DNA of 64,000 nucleotides from Pyxidicoccus xibeiensis (GCF_024198175.1 NZ_JAJVKV010000004.1:620001-684000), one strand, 5' to 3'; counted from the stretch's first letter, positions 7,330-15,811 are shown. Numbers and translations: made by a program. Notes: a model not told the origin generated them from the sequence alone.

Positions 7330-9708
7330 ATGCGCGCACACCCCCTGCGCCCGTGGCGCCACGCCCTGGCTGTCCTTGCGCTGTCCACCGCCGGTTGCTC
7401 CGGCCAGGTGTCGTTCGGCTCCGGCGACCCCAACTCCGGCCCGCCGACAGTGCAGCCGGATGGGACGCTGGACTGTGACCTGGACAGCGTGCCGGGCGCC
7501 GTGACGATGCGCTCCATCGCCGAGGACTTCGCGCGCGAGGTCCACCCCGCGATGGTGCGCGAGACGTCCGGCTGCATCTCCTGCCACGCCACCACCAGCG
7601 GCCGCCTCTTCAAGGTGAGCTACGAGGGCGTGGAGACCTTCTACGCCGCGCGCGCCGCGGGCTTCATGAGCCCGCAGTCCGGCTCGCTGCTGTCGCGGCT
7701 GGTGACGCTGGACGAGGCGGCCCGCATGCCGCGGGGCCAGCCGTCATGGAGCGCGCAGGAGATTGCCGCCGTGGCCAGCCTCACCTGCCAGCTGGCGGCG
7801 GTGGAGGCGCGCGAGCCCGCGGCCCGGGCGGACGAGGAGTTCCCTCCCGCGCTGCTCGAGCCCTACAGCGGCCCCGAGGTGGCGACGTACGACAACCCCT
7901 TCCTCGGCTTCGACCAGCTCAAGGGGAAGGTGAAGGCCGTCTTCAACGACCCGTGGGTGCGCGGCGGCGTGGACCGCTTCGCGCAGAACGTGGGCCTGTT
8001 CGGCGGCGTGGACTACAAGGACCACTTCGTCGAGGCGCGCGTGGCCACCGCGGACTTCTTCCTGGGCCTGGACGACCTGGCGCGCGACGTGTGCCTCACC
8101 GCGGCCACCAACAAGTCGGGCCCCTTCACCGGGCTGGACCTGGCGCAGCCCCTGGTGGACGTGCCCGCGCCCAGCACGAAGCAGTACGAGATGGAGGGCG
8201 CCGCGCGCACGGACACCACCGCGCCGGCGGGCACGCAGATTCTCGCCAGCACCGGCGCGCGCTCGGGCACCACCGGGTGGAACCTCTACACCACCGGCAG
8301 CCTCACCACCGCCCAGCCCTACCCCTTCCCCGCCAGCGCCACGTACCGCTTCACGGTGAAGGCCAAGGGCGACCCGTGCGGCCCCGAGCTTCCACACCTG
8401 CAGCTCAAGGTGGACGGCGTCGTCGTCAAGGAGTGGGACGTGTCCAACGGCACGGCCTACGCGGACTTCGTCCACACCCAGGCGGTGACGGGCGGCAACC
8501 ACGTGCTCTCCGTGCACTTCACCAACGACTACGGTGAGACGGGCGTCTGTGACAGGAACATGCACGTGGACGCGCTCCAGGTGTACGGCCCCACGGAGGC
8601 CTCCACCGGCACGCAACGCGTGGACGCGGCGAAGGCGAAGGTGGACACCCTGTACCGCCGCATGCTGTACCGCGCCGCCACCGCGCAGGAGCGCACCGAC
8701 GGCTACGCGCTGGTGAGGGACCTGAACGACTTCGAGCCCAACGCCAACAAGGCGTGGAGCGGCCTGTGCGAGGGGCTGATGCGCGCCCCGGACTTCCTCT
8801 TCACCCTGCCCCCCTCGTACGAGGGGCTGAGCGGCAAGGAGCGAGACCGACTGCTGCTGGTGAAGCTGGCGCAGGACCTGCTGGGCCGGCCGCCCACGGC
8901 CGCGGAGTTCACCGCGCTGGAGAGCGGGACGAAGTCGTGGGAGACGCTGGTGGACGACTACCTCGCGTCCCCGGACTTTCGCACCTACTACTACCAGCGG
9001 ATGCGGGTGCGGACGGAGAGCGAGGGCACGCCCGACACGGACGAGCCCGCGCGGCTGTGGACGCACCTGGTGCTGGAGGGCAAGCCGCTGCAGGAGCTGC
9101 TCACCGGCGACTACTCGGTGGACACGTCCTTCCGGCAGGTGGTGCGCCCGCCCGAGCACGGGAAGACGGGCGTGCTCACCATGAAGGGCTTCATCAAGAA
9201 CAAGCCCGGCCTGCCGCACTACAACTACGCGGCGCGTGTGATGACGGACTTCCTGGGCGCCATGTACGAGGTGCCCTCGGAGGTCTTCGACATGCGCGGC
9301 GCGGCCACGGCCGCCTCCACGGTGGACCCGTCCAGCATCTGCTTCTCCTGCCACCAGACGCTGACGCCGCTGGCCCACCAGCGCCTCAAGTGGGACGACG
9401 AGGGCAACTACCGCACGACGGACCAGGACGGGAAGCCGCTGGACGACAGCGACCGCAACCTGGTGGCCCCGTACGCCTTCAAGGGCACGGGCATGGAGGC
9501 CTTCGCCACGCAGGCGGTGAAGAAGGAGTCCTTCGTGCGCCGCACGCTGAATGCCCAGTACGCCCTCTTCTTCGGCCGGGAGATGCGCCACGCCCAGGAC
9601 GAGCGCGTCATCTACAAGCGCCTGTGGGACGCCTCCCAGCAGAGCAACGGCAACCTCAAGGCCGTGCTCAAGACGGTCGCCACCTCTCCCGAGTACCTGC
9701 GCCGCTGA
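7330..9708 (+). CDS. Secreted DUF1592/DUF1588-type cytochrome c lipoprotein with a carbohydrate-binding-like insert
   Basis: This is a 792-residue lipoprotein; the signal peptide ends in the lipobox STAGC. It has two c-type heme sites, CISCH near residue 82 and CFSCH near residue 670. The C-terminal half has the DUF1592/DUF1588/DUF1585 layout (LYRRMLYRAAT..., FLFTLPPSYEG, HQTLTPLAHQRLKWDDEG). Between about residues 285 and 420 is an inserted beta-sandwich beginning YEMEGAA and ending HVDALQVYGP, which resembles calcium-dependent xylan-binding modules. It is exported and probably periplasmic or surface-located. The DUF1501 gene follows after 18 nt; these families commonly occur as pairs. GGAGG is 5 nt before the ATG. 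The substrate is unknown, though polymer binding followed by redox is plausible. Confidence 0.85.
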   Translation: MRAHPLRPWRHALAVLALSTAGCSGQVSFGSGDPNSGPPTVQPDGTLDCDLDSVPGAVTMRSIAEDFAREVHPAMVRETSGCISCHATTSGRLFKVSYEGVETFYAARAAGFMSPQSGSLLSRLVTLDEAARMPRGQPSWSAQEIAAVASLTCQLAAVEAREPAARADEEFPPALLEPYSGPEVATYDNPFLGFDQLKGKVKAVFNDPWVRGGVDRFAQNVGLFGGVDYKDHFVEARVATADFFLGLDDLARDVCLTAATNKSGPFTGLDLAQPLVDVPAPSTKQYEMEGAARTDTTAPAGTQILASTGARSGTTGWNLYTTGSLTTAQPYPFPASATYRFTVKAKGDPCGPELPHLQLKVDGVVVKEWDVSNGTAYADFVHTQAVTGGNHVLSVHFTNDYGETGVCDRNMHVDALQVYGPTEASTGTQRVDAAKAKVDTLYRRMLYRAATAQERTDGYALVRDLNDFEPNANKAWSGLCEGLMRAPDFLFTLPPSYEGLSGKERDRLLLVKLAQDLLGRPPTAAEFTALESGTKSWETLVDDYLASPDFRTYYYQRMRVRTESEGTPDTDEPARLWTHLVLEGKPLQELLTGDYSVDTSFRQVVRPPEHGKTGVLTMKGFIKNKPGLPHYNYAARVMTDFLGAMYEVPSEVFDMRGAATAASTVDPSSICFSCHQTLTPLAHQRLKWDDEGNYRTTDQDGKPLDDSDRNLVAPYAFKGTGMEAFATQAVKKESFVRRTLNAQYALFFGREMRHAQDERVIYKRLWDASQQSNGNLKAVLKTVATSPEYLRR

Positions 9709-9726
9709 CCGCAAAGGACCGCCGCC

Positions 9727-11400
9727 ATGAAACGCCGCCAATTCCTCGCGGGCGCCACCGCTGGCGCCACCATCAGCGCCCTCGACTGGCTGGGCTTCTT
9801 CCGGAGCTTCGGCGTCCCGGGCACGAAGAAGGAGCTGGGCCTGGCCCAGGCCGCCGCCGCCGAGGCCTCCAACCCCCGCTTCCTCATCTACTGGTTCCAG
9901 GAGGGGGGCTGGGACGGGTACAGCATGTTCAACCCCGTCCACACGCCCAATGACGGGGTGCGCGTCATCCCCGCGGGCACGCTGCGCCCCGCCCCCTCGT
10001 GGAGCCAGCACCGCTACCGCCCGAAGAGCTACGGCACCCCGCCGCTGGACCCGCCGAAGACGCAGGGCAACATCCAGTACGGCTACCTCGCGCAGGACGG
10101 GCTGGAGCTGTTCAACGACCTGGCGGTGGTCTCCAGCCACAACGGGAACACGTTCCACTCGGGCGGGCGTTGGGACTACCACTACGGCAAGTACAGCGCG
10201 TCCCTGTCCGGCAAGCGCGGCGCGGACGAGCGCACCGTCATGCAGGCCTTCTGCGAGGCGTATGGCCAGGGCTTCCTCATGCCCCACGTCTCGTGGCACC
10301 GGTGGCTGGCGGACGGCGAGCTGTCGATTCCCTCCTACCCGGACGGCACCGGCTACTACGAGCGGCTGGGCCCGGTGCACGCGCACACCATCTACGGCAA
10401 GACGCCGGCCGCCATGCGCGAGCGCCTGGCCTCGCTGGGCAGCGTGGCCCAGGGCCAGCGCGACGCGCGCATCCGCCAGTTCACCGACAACCTGCAGGCG
10501 AACTTCCTCGCCGAGAAGAACAGCGAGTCGGTGAAGGCCTTCGCCTCGGCGCTGGAAATCCACCGCTCGCTCACCGCGGGCGGCACCATCAACCTGGACC
10601 CGCGCGCGCTGTTCACCGACGCCACGCTGCGCGGCGAGTTCGCCATCACCGCCGCGGACGAGGCCACCGACTCCGCGTCCATCAACGGCAACCCCGCCCG
10701 CTCGAAGGAGACGCCCAACACCAACGTGCAGGCGCTGATGGCGTACGAGCTGATGACGAAGGGCCTGTCCATCGGCTTCTTCATCGAGAACCGCGGGCTG
10801 CGGGAGTTCGACTCCCACCGCGACCGGCGCTTCATCATGAACAACAAGGGCCAGGCCGACCAGCGCACCATGATGCGCAAGAACCTGTGGAGTCCGCTCA
10901 AGACGCTGGTGGCGAAGCTGAAGGCCACGCCCTACGGGACGACGGGGAAGAGCTACTACGACTTCACCACCATCGTCCTGGCCTCGGAGATGGGGCGCAC
11001 CATCTCCGGCGACGTGGAGTCCATCCTCGCCAACGCCGCGACGACGGACACGCAGAAGTACGACGAAATCATGGGCCAGGACTGCTGCCAGCACTGGCGC
11101 GTCAGCAGCGCGGCCTTCCTGGGCGGCACGGTGCGCGGCAACACGCAGTACGGCCGCGTGGGCAGCGTGTCCCTGGAGGGCATCCCCCTCCTGCCGAACG
11201 GCACGCTGGACCCGGCGTATGACCCGGACACCGGCCTGCTCGTCTCCGGCCGGACGAAGAGCCCCGACAGCTTCATCACCGACCCGGGCCACGTGTACGC
11301 GACGGCGCTGCACCTGTCCGGGCTGAACCCGGCCGCGCTCAAGGCCGCGGGCAAGGGCCGCAACGACCGGCCGCCGCTGACCTTCATCAAGAAGCCCTGA
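9727..11400 (+). CDS. DUF1501-family Tat-exported protein
   Basis: This 557-residue protein begins MKRRQFLAGATAGATISAL, a twin-arginine-type leader, so it is probably folded before export. The body matches the DUF1501 family of the alkaline phosphatase/sulfatase superfamily: FLIYWFQEGGWDG near the N-terminus, VVSSHNGNTFHSGG, and TTIVLASEMGRTI toward the C-terminus, although typical metal ligands are not fully certain. AAAGGA precedes the ATG. It is cotranscribed with the upstream cytochrome lipoprotein (18 nt gap) and ends before a strong stem-loop. DUF1501 proteins pair with DUF1592/1800-type partners across planctomycetes and myxobacteria. The biochemical role is not established. Confidence 0.85.
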   Translation: MKRRQFLAGATAGATISALDWLGFFRSFGVPGTKKELGLAQAAAAEASNPRFLIYWFQEGGWDGYSMFNPVHTPNDGVRVIPAGTLRPAPSWSQHRYRPKSYGTPPLDPPKTQGNIQYGYLAQDGLELFNDLAVVSSHNGNTFHSGGRWDYHYGKYSASLSGKRGADERTVMQAFCEAYGQGFLMPHVSWHRWLADGELSIPSYPDGTGYYERLGPVHAHTIYGKTPAAMRERLASLGSVAQGQRDARIRQFTDNLQANFLAEKNSESVKAFASALEIHRSLTAGGTINLDPRALFTDATLRGEFAITAADEATDSASINGNPARSKETPNTNVQALMAYELMTKGLSIGFFIENRGLREFDSHRDRRFIMNNKGQADQRTMMRKNLWSPLKTLVAKLKATPYGTTGKSYYDFTTIVLASEMGRTISGDVESILANAATTDTQKYDEIMGQDCCQHWRVSSAAFLGGTVRGNTQYGRVGSVSLEGIPLLPNGTLDPAYDPDTGLLVSGRTKSPDSFITDPGHVYATALHLSGLNPAALKAAGKGRNDRPPLTFIKKP

Positions 11401-11424
11401 GCCGCGGGGCTCCGGAGACGGACA

Positions 11425-11456
11425 CGGCCGGCAGCCCGTGGAGGGCGTGCCGGCCG
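11425..11456. terminator. Bidirectional stem-loop between convergent genes
   Basis: A 9-bp perfect stem (CGGCCGGCA / TGCCGGCCG) encloses a 14-nt loop that can pair further (GCCC/GGGC). It lies 25 nt after the DUF1501 stop and 17 nt past the selenoprotein stop on the other strand. No T-tract is present on either side, so it may be a weak or factor-assisted terminator. Confidence 0.6.
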
Positions 11457-11472
11457 CGAGCCTGGAGGGAGG

Positions 11473-11709
11473 CTACCTCCCGACGACCTTCGCCACGGCG
11501 TCCACGATTTCCTGCTCGGTGGGGAACGCCAGCGTCTGCTTCTTGATGACCACCTTGCCGTCGACGGCGACCTCGTAGATGCCCGAAGGTCCCGGCTTCA
11601 GCTCCGCTTCCAGGTCCAGTTCGTCCTTCAGTACGGCCGCCGCACGGGCGGCCCGAGGCTTGTAGCCTCAGGAGTTGCAGTACGTAATCGACACCTTCGG
11701 GTCGGCCAT
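11473..11709 (-). CDS. SelW/Rdx-family selenoprotein (in-frame TGA = Sec14)
   Basis: Read through one TGA at 11670-11668, this frame encodes 78 residues of a SelW/SelT/SelH (Rdx, PF10262-like) protein: MADPKVSITYCNSU-GYKPRAARAAAVL..., then PGPSGIYEVAVDGKVVI and FPTEQEIVDAVAKV. The redox motif CxxU (Cys11, Sec14) lies exactly where the family has CxxC/CxxU after a beta-strand. Family proteins have a thioredoxin-like fold and probably act in thiol redox reactions. The ATG at 11709 has GGAGG 6 nt upstream. The coding sequence after TGA stays in frame and keeps the family pattern to a TAG stop. A stem-loop with a suitable spacing follows the TGA. A nonsense-mutated pseudogene is the alternative, but a TGA exactly at the catalytic position argues against it. 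Confidence 0.85.
11635..11653 (-). promoter_or_regulatory. Candidate bacterial SECIS stem-loop
   Basis: In the mRNA, 14 nt after the UGA, a perfect 7-bp stem GGCCGCC/GGCGGCC closes a 5-nt loop CGUGC. The loop contains a GU dinucleotide and its first G is 23 nt downstream of the UGA, within the 16-37 nt window described for bacterial SECIS elements that bind SelB. A bulged U typical of E. coli SECIS is not evident. Confidence 0.55.
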
Positions 11710-11777
11710 GGCGGGCCTCCTATGCGTGTGCTCCCCTTCAGTTTGTGCACGGCGGTGACTCCCGCCAGTCCGCCCGC

Positions 11778-12026
11778 TCACTGCCCAGGCGGGCTGTCCG
11801 GCAGGAACGCGCCTCCGCTGCTCCAGACGCACGAGAAGGAACACTTCTCCCACCACAGCGCGGCGCAGCGGTCGACGCACCGCTCCTCACCCCCGCACTT
11901 CGCCTTGCAGATATCGGCGTAGTACGCGTCACAGGCCGAGCACTCCTTGCTGCTCCCCCAGGCGACACCGAAGCAGACGCCCACACCCAGGAGGACCAGC
12001 AACCCCACCATCATCGGCTTGTTCAT
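11778..12026 (-). CDS. Small Cys-rich membrane-anchored or secreted protein
   Basis: This 82-residue protein starts MNKPMMVGLLVLLGVGVCFGVAW, a signal peptide or single anchor. Eight cysteines follow within ~45 residues (ECSACDAYYADICKAKCGG; CVDRCAALWWEKCSFSC), in C-x2-C, C-x3-C and C-x3-C spacings, suggesting a disulphide-stabilised or metal-binding extracytoplasmic domain. The family is not recognised. It is upstream of the selenoprotein gene on the same strand, 68 nt apart, so the two may be transcribed together; a redox link between a thiol oxidoreductase and a Cys-rich exported protein is only a suggestion. Confidence 0.65.
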   Translation of the reverse strand: MNKPMMVGLLVLLGVGVCFGVAWGSSKECSACDAYYADICKAKCGGEERCVDRCAALWWEKCSFSCVWSSGGAFLPDSPPGQ

Positions 12027-12160
12027 GTGCGCTTCCGGGAGACACGTTCCCTCACTGACTCTACTGGCTCCTCGCCGGAAAGGTGGAGAGAGCCGGAGTC
12101 TTGGAAACGTGGAGGCGCCCCATTTCCGCAGGCCCGGCGCGCGGTTAGGGTCCGCGCCCC

Positions 12161-13603
12161 ATGACGGACTTCCGAGAGCGCGTCACCGCCGCCTACGACG
12201 CGGAGACGTTCCGCCGCGAGGGCCAGCGGCTGGTGGACACCCTGGCGGGCTACCTCGCGCAGACGGCCCGCGCGGAGGGGCCGGTGCTGCCGTGGGCGGC
12301 GCCGGCGGTGAACGTGGACCGGTTCGCCGCGTCCTTCCCGGAGGAGCCCACGGGCGACTTCGCGGACCTCATCGCCCAGGTGCTGTCCGGCTCCAACCAC
12401 CTGCACCACCCGCGCTACGTGGGCCACCAGGTGACGGCGCCCGTGCCGCTGGCCGCCCTGTGCGACGCGGTGTCCTCGCTGCTCAACAACGGCATGGCCG
12501 TGTACGAGATGGGGCCTGTCTCCACCGCCATGGAGCGCAACGTGCTGCGGTGGATGGCCGCGCGCCTGGGCCTGCCGGGGAGCACCGACGGGGTGCTCAC
12601 CTCCGGCGGCTCGCTGGGCAACCTCACCGCGCTGCTCGCCGCGCGGCAGGCCAAGGCGGGCTACGACGCGTGGAACGAGGGTGCCCACGCGGGCCCGCCC
12701 CTCACCGTGCTGGTGCCGAAGACGGCGCACTACTGCGTCGCCCGCGCCGCGCGCATCATGGGCTGGGGCGAGGGCGGCGTGACGCCCGTCGCCGTGGATG
12801 ACCGCTTCCGGCTGCGCCCCGAGTCCCTGGACGCCGCGTACAAGACGGCCACCCTCGCCGGGCGCAAGGTGATTGCCGTGGTGGCCAGCGCGGGCTCCAC
12901 CGCCACCGGCGCCTTCGACCCGCTGGAGCGCGTGGCCGACTTCTGCGAGCAGCGCGGGCTCTGGTTCCACGTGGACGGCGCGCATGGCGCGTCCGCCGTG
13001 CTCAGCCCCACGCACCGGCACCTGGTGCGGGGCATCGACCGGGCGGACTCGGTGGTGTGGGACGCGCACAAGGGCCTGCTGATGCCGGCGCTGGTGACGG
13101 CCGTCCTCTTCCGCGACGGCGCGCGCTCCTTCGAGGCCTTCGCGCAGGAGGCCAGCTACCTGTTCCACGGTGACGGCGAGCGCCCCTGGAGCGACGTGGC
13201 CCTGCGCACCATGGAGTGCACCAAGGAGATGATGGCGCTCAAGGTGTACGCGTGCCTCGCGGTGCTGGGCACGCGCCTGTTCTCGGACGCGGTGACGGAG
13301 TCTTACGAGCAGGGGCGCCGCTTCGCCCAGCGCCTGTCCGCGGCCGGGGACTTCGAGGTGGCGGTGCCTCCGGACTGCAACATCGTCTGCTTCCGCCACA
13401 CGCCGAAGCACGTGCCACCCGGGGAGTGGGACGCCCTGCAGGCGCGCCTGCGCGAGCGGCTGGTGACTCGCGGGGACTTCTACCTGGTGCAGACGAAGCT
13501 GCCCAGGGGCGTGTACCTGCGCGTCACCCTCATCAACCCGCTCACCACCGATGCCGACCTGGACGCGCTGATGGAGGCGCTCAGGACGGCGGCGCGGCGG
13601 TGA
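12161..13603 (+). CDS. PLP-dependent group II amino-acid decarboxylase
   Basis: This 480-residue enzyme is of the aromatic-amino-acid/diaminobutyrate/glutamate decarboxylase family. It has a substrate-channel motif NHLHHPRYVGHQ near residue 80, SGGSLGNLTALLAAR near 148, the cofactor-ring-binding H-V-D-G-A-H-G (Asp272), and the Schiff-base lysine in WDAHKGLLMP (Lys304; many relatives have DPHK or DAHK). Length fits the family (~470-500). It is cytoplasmic and probably forms an amine plus CO2 from an L-amino acid; the substrate cannot be read from the sequence, although diaminobutyrate- or tyrosine-type decarboxylation is likely. It stands alone on its strand, with no transporter or amine-synthesis partner adjoining. 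Confidence 0.9.
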   Translation: MTDFRERVTAAYDAETFRREGQRLVDTLAGYLAQTARAEGPVLPWAAPAVNVDRFAASFPEEPTGDFADLIAQVLSGSNHLHHPRYVGHQVTAPVPLAALCDAVSSLLNNGMAVYEMGPVSTAMERNVLRWMAARLGLPGSTDGVLTSGGSLGNLTALLAARQAKAGYDAWNEGAHAGPPLTVLVPKTAHYCVARAARIMGWGEGGVTPVAVDDRFRLRPESLDAAYKTATLAGRKVIAVVASAGSTATGAFDPLERVADFCEQRGLWFHVDGAHGASAVLSPTHRHLVRGIDRADSVVWDAHKGLLMPALVTAVLFRDGARSFEAFAQEASYLFHGDGERPWSDVALRTMECTKEMMALKVYACLAVLGTRLFSDAVTESYEQGRRFAQRLSAAGDFEVAVPPDCNIVCFRHTPKHVPPGEWDALQARLRERLVTRGDFYLVQTKLPRGVYLRVTLINPLTTDADLDALMEALRTAARR

Positions 13604-13966
13604 GCCGCCCGGCCGTTGTACCGGAGTGGCAGGAAGGACCCTGCCCCGCAGGGCATGTCTGCATGTGATTGCCGGCCTGGGTCGCGCGCACCGCATGGGC
13701 GCGAAAATGACTCTCGAACTCCAGGGCAGGTAAAACCAGACGAACTGTTACTCCGGGACCATCCGGAAGCCGAGGCGTCCCGCAAAAAACAAATATCCTG
13801 TCGTATTTGCATCTGGATGGCATGATTCGCCTCCAATCGCATTTCATCACTCCCTGCCCCTCGTCACACTGTCCTCACCTGCCAGCGAGAGCGCCTGTCG
13901 TGGTTGCGCTGGAGCTGGCGGGCATCAAGGCGACCTGCCGTACCGGTCGCACAACGGGGGACAGTC
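13604..13966. other. Intergenic region with weak stem-loop
   Basis: This 363-nt gap contains a short perfect hairpin soon after the decarboxylase stop (13639-13653, CCCTGC-CCC-GCAGGG). A locally A/T-rich stretch around 13725-13850 contrasts with the surrounding high-GC genes and probably holds the promoter of the NGLST lipoprotein. No confident gene is seen here. Confidence 0.5.
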
Positions 13967-14971
13967 ATGCGCTACACGCCGACCTCTCAGTCCGCAGCAG
14001 TGAGCAATGCCAGCCATATCCGGAGTCACCGCCCGTGGCTCCCCTGGGGAGTCCTGGGACTGACGCTGGCGATGGGGGCGGCGGGATGCGGGCCCGCGGC
14101 GGAGCCGGACGAAGCGCCTGGAACACCGGGAGTCTTTCGAGCGGCGCTGGAGGGCAGCAATGGCCTCTCCACCAACGGCCTCTCCACCAACGGCCTCTCC
14201 ACCAACGGCCTCTCCACCAACGGCCTCTCCACCAACGGCCTCTCCACCAACGGCCTCTCCACGAATGGCTTCTCCACCTGGTTCAACCAGGACCCGGCGG
14301 ACGCGGAGGCGGTGATGGAGTACGTGGTGCGATGTGCGTTGCCCGCGGGGCAGACGCGCACCTACAGCAACCCGGATACAGGGGTGACACACACCTGGCA
14401 GGGCGGCCTGGGACTGGCGCCGGCCTGGACCACGGGGCAGGCGGCCACCGAGGCCGAGCAGCAGGTGGTCTCCGCGTGCCTGGCGGCGCACATCAACAAA
14501 TACGGCGTCCACGTCTCCATCTCCGTGCTGGGCCAGACTGCCCAGGGCACGGAGATTCCCTACACGTCCTCGGAGCTGGCGACCCATGCGCAGACCGAGG
14601 CCTGCTTCTTCGGCAACCTCTTCAATGACGAAGGCATCTACGCCGCCAATGACCAGACGTACCTCAATCCCATGACCAGCACCGCGAGAGGCTGTGGGCT
14701 CTCCTCGAACACGCTGAGCAGCCAGTGCGAGCCCCTCGTCCATCTCGGCATGTGCAACCAGTACTGCGTGTCGGCCCTGGGCAACCGCGGCCCGAAGCCC
14801 TACTACGAGACGTGCACGTACAATGGGAAGACGTACCGCCCCATCACCACGCGCATGCGGCGTGAGGATGTCTATCGATGCGGGGACGGCACGTGCCAGG
14901 TCACCGAGCGGTGCGGCACGGGAGTCGCCGCCGACAACTGCCGGGCGGACTGCGGCACCTGCGCGCCCTGA
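13967..14971 (+). CDS. Lipoprotein with NGLST pentapeptide repeats (paralogue 1)
   Basis: This 334-residue lipoprotein has a basic n-region, a hydrophobic core and lipobox MGAAGC. After a short Glu/Pro linker come seven perfect 'GLSTN' pentapeptides and a final GFST (residues ~66-102). The remainder is a conserved ~230-residue domain with AVMEYVVRCALPAGQTR, AEQQVVSACLAAHINKYG, EACFFGNLF and a Cys-rich tail CGDGTCQVTERCG...CRADCGTC. The same architecture recurs at 36204-37148 (minus strand). The repeat is reminiscent of pentapeptide-repeat helices, but with N-G-L-S-x rather than A-D/N-L-x-x. The function is unknown; it is exported and probably sits in the outer membrane. GGGGGA precedes the ATG. 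Confidence 0.85.
   Translation: MRYTPTSQSAAVSNASHIRSHRPWLPWGVLGLTLAMGAAGCGPAAEPDEAPGTPGVFRAALEGSNGLSTNGLSTNGLSTNGLSTNGLSTNGLSTNGLSTNGFSTWFNQDPADAEAVMEYVVRCALPAGQTRTYSNPDTGVTHTWQGGLGLAPAWTTGQAATEAEQQVVSACLAAHINKYGVHVSISVLGQTAQGTEIPYTSSELATHAQTEACFFGNLFNDEGIYAANDQTYLNPMTSTARGCGLSSNTLSSQCEPLVHLGMCNQYCVSALGNRGPKPYYETCTYNGKTYRPITTRMRREDVYRCGDGTCQVTERCGTGVAADNCRADCGTCAP
14162..14266 (+). repeat. 15-bp tandem repeat inside the NGLST lipoprotein gene
   Basis: Seven head-to-tail units of GGCCTCTCCACCAAC are present; six are identical and the seventh differs at two bases (ACGAAT ending). The near-perfect DNA identity implies recent slippage or homogenisation, so copy number probably varies between strains. 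It is coding and in frame. Confidence 0.97.
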
Positions 14972-14980
14972 CGGGGGCCC

Positions 14981-15012
14981 GCGGCGCTGGACGATGCAGG
15001 GTCCAGCGCCGC
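14981..15012. terminator. Strong stem-loop between convergent genes
   Basis: A perfect 12-bp stem GCGGCGCTGGAC / GTCCAGCGCCGC closes an 8-nt loop. It starts 10 nt after the NGLST lipoprotein stop and lies 27 nt past the end of the HAD phosphatase gene on the other strand, so it can serve both. There is no clear U-run. Confidence 0.7.
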
Positions 15013-15038
15013 CTTCTCCCAGGAGGCTCCAGCGTCGC

Positions 15039-15728
15039 TCACGACGCGCACGCGGCGGCCCCGGGCTCCGCTTCCACGGTGAGCATGCGCCACCGGTGGC
15101 GCCGGGCGTGCTCGGCGAGCCGGGTATCTCCGATGACCGCCACCGGATGGCCCACGGCCTCGAGCATCGGCACGTCCGTGAGGTCATCCCCATAGGCGAA
15201 GCACTCCGCGGCGCTCGCCGACTGGCGGGCGAGGAACGCGTGGAGGGCCTCTGCCTTTCCCTGGCCAATCACCTGTCCTCCCTCGAGCGCGCCGGTGTAG
15301 CGCCCCTGGTGGACCTCCAGGCGCGTGGCCAGGCAGTGCTCCACCCCCAGCTCCCGCGCGACGGGCGCGAGAATCTCCATCAGCGAGCCGGAGACGAACA
15401 CGGGCACCTGGCCCCGGGCCTGGTGCGCCCGCAGCGCCTGGAGCGTGGGCGCAATCAGCAGGCCCGGCCGTCGCCGCTCGTGGGAGAACCACTCCTCCGC
15501 CGCCGCGCGCACGGCCTGGGTGCTTCGCCCCAGGAAGGAGCGGTAGAACTCGCGGTTCAGGAACAGCCGGTCCCTGCCCTCGCGCGCCCAGGCGGCGAAC
15601 CGTTCGCGGAAGTCCTTCCACCGCGCCTCGCCTGCCGCCTGCCCCTCCCAGCGGTAGAAGAACTCCTGGAAGCTGAACATGCTCTTGAAGGACAGCAGCG
15701 TCCCATCCACATCGAAGAAGGCATACAT
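15039..15728 (-). CDS. HAD-IB family phosphatase (SerB-like)
   Basis: This 229-residue cytoplasmic HAD-superfamily hydrolase starts MYAFFDVDGTLL, with the nucleophile and acid/base aspartates (Asp6, Asp8). Motif II is VFVSGSL, the motif III lysine lies in IGQGKAEAL, and motif IV is YGDDLTDVPML. This is the subfamily IB (phosphoserine-phosphatase-like) pattern, active on small phosphorylated metabolites. It is the last gene of a three-gene minus-strand operon after an AfsA-like enzyme and a condensation-type acyltransferase. In gamma-butyrolactone synthesis a phosphatase removes phosphate from the AfsA product, so a matching role here is plausible but inferred. Start chosen at the first Met before the catalytic motif. 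Confidence 0.88.
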   Translation of the reverse strand: MYAFFDVDGTLLSFKSMFSFQEFFYRWEGQAAGEARWKDFRERFAAWAREGRDRLFLNREFYRSFLGRSTQAVRAAAEEWFSHERRRPGLLIAPTLQALRAHQARGQVPVFVSGSLMEILAPVARELGVEHCLATRLEVHQGRYTGALEGGQVIGQGKAEALHAFLARQSASAAECFAYGDDLTDVPMLEAVGHPVAVIGDTRLAEHARRHRWRMLTVEAEPGAAACAS

Positions 15729-15811
15729 GGTTCGTCGTCTCTCGAGTCGGTGAAGAGAAAAAGACGGCCGGGCCGCGGGAACGCCCCGAAGCCCGGCCGT
15801 GGCAAGACGAC

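Noticed and set aside
7744..11313. A 1189-codon open frame on the minus strand over the DUF1592 and DUF1501 genes.
   Set aside because: It is a mirror frame of high-GC coding DNA; its translation is low-complexity (Arg/Gly/Val/His) with no family pattern, while the plus-strand proteins are clear.
11668..11880. A separate minus-strand gene ending at the TGA at 11668-11670.
   Set aside because: Its only family-like part is the first 13 codons of the selenoprotein; the TGA is better read as Sec.
14162..14266. Possible CRISPR-like array of short repeats.
   Set aside because: The units are head-to-tail without spacers, 15 bp long, in frame and encode GLSTN pentapeptides inside a lipoprotein gene.
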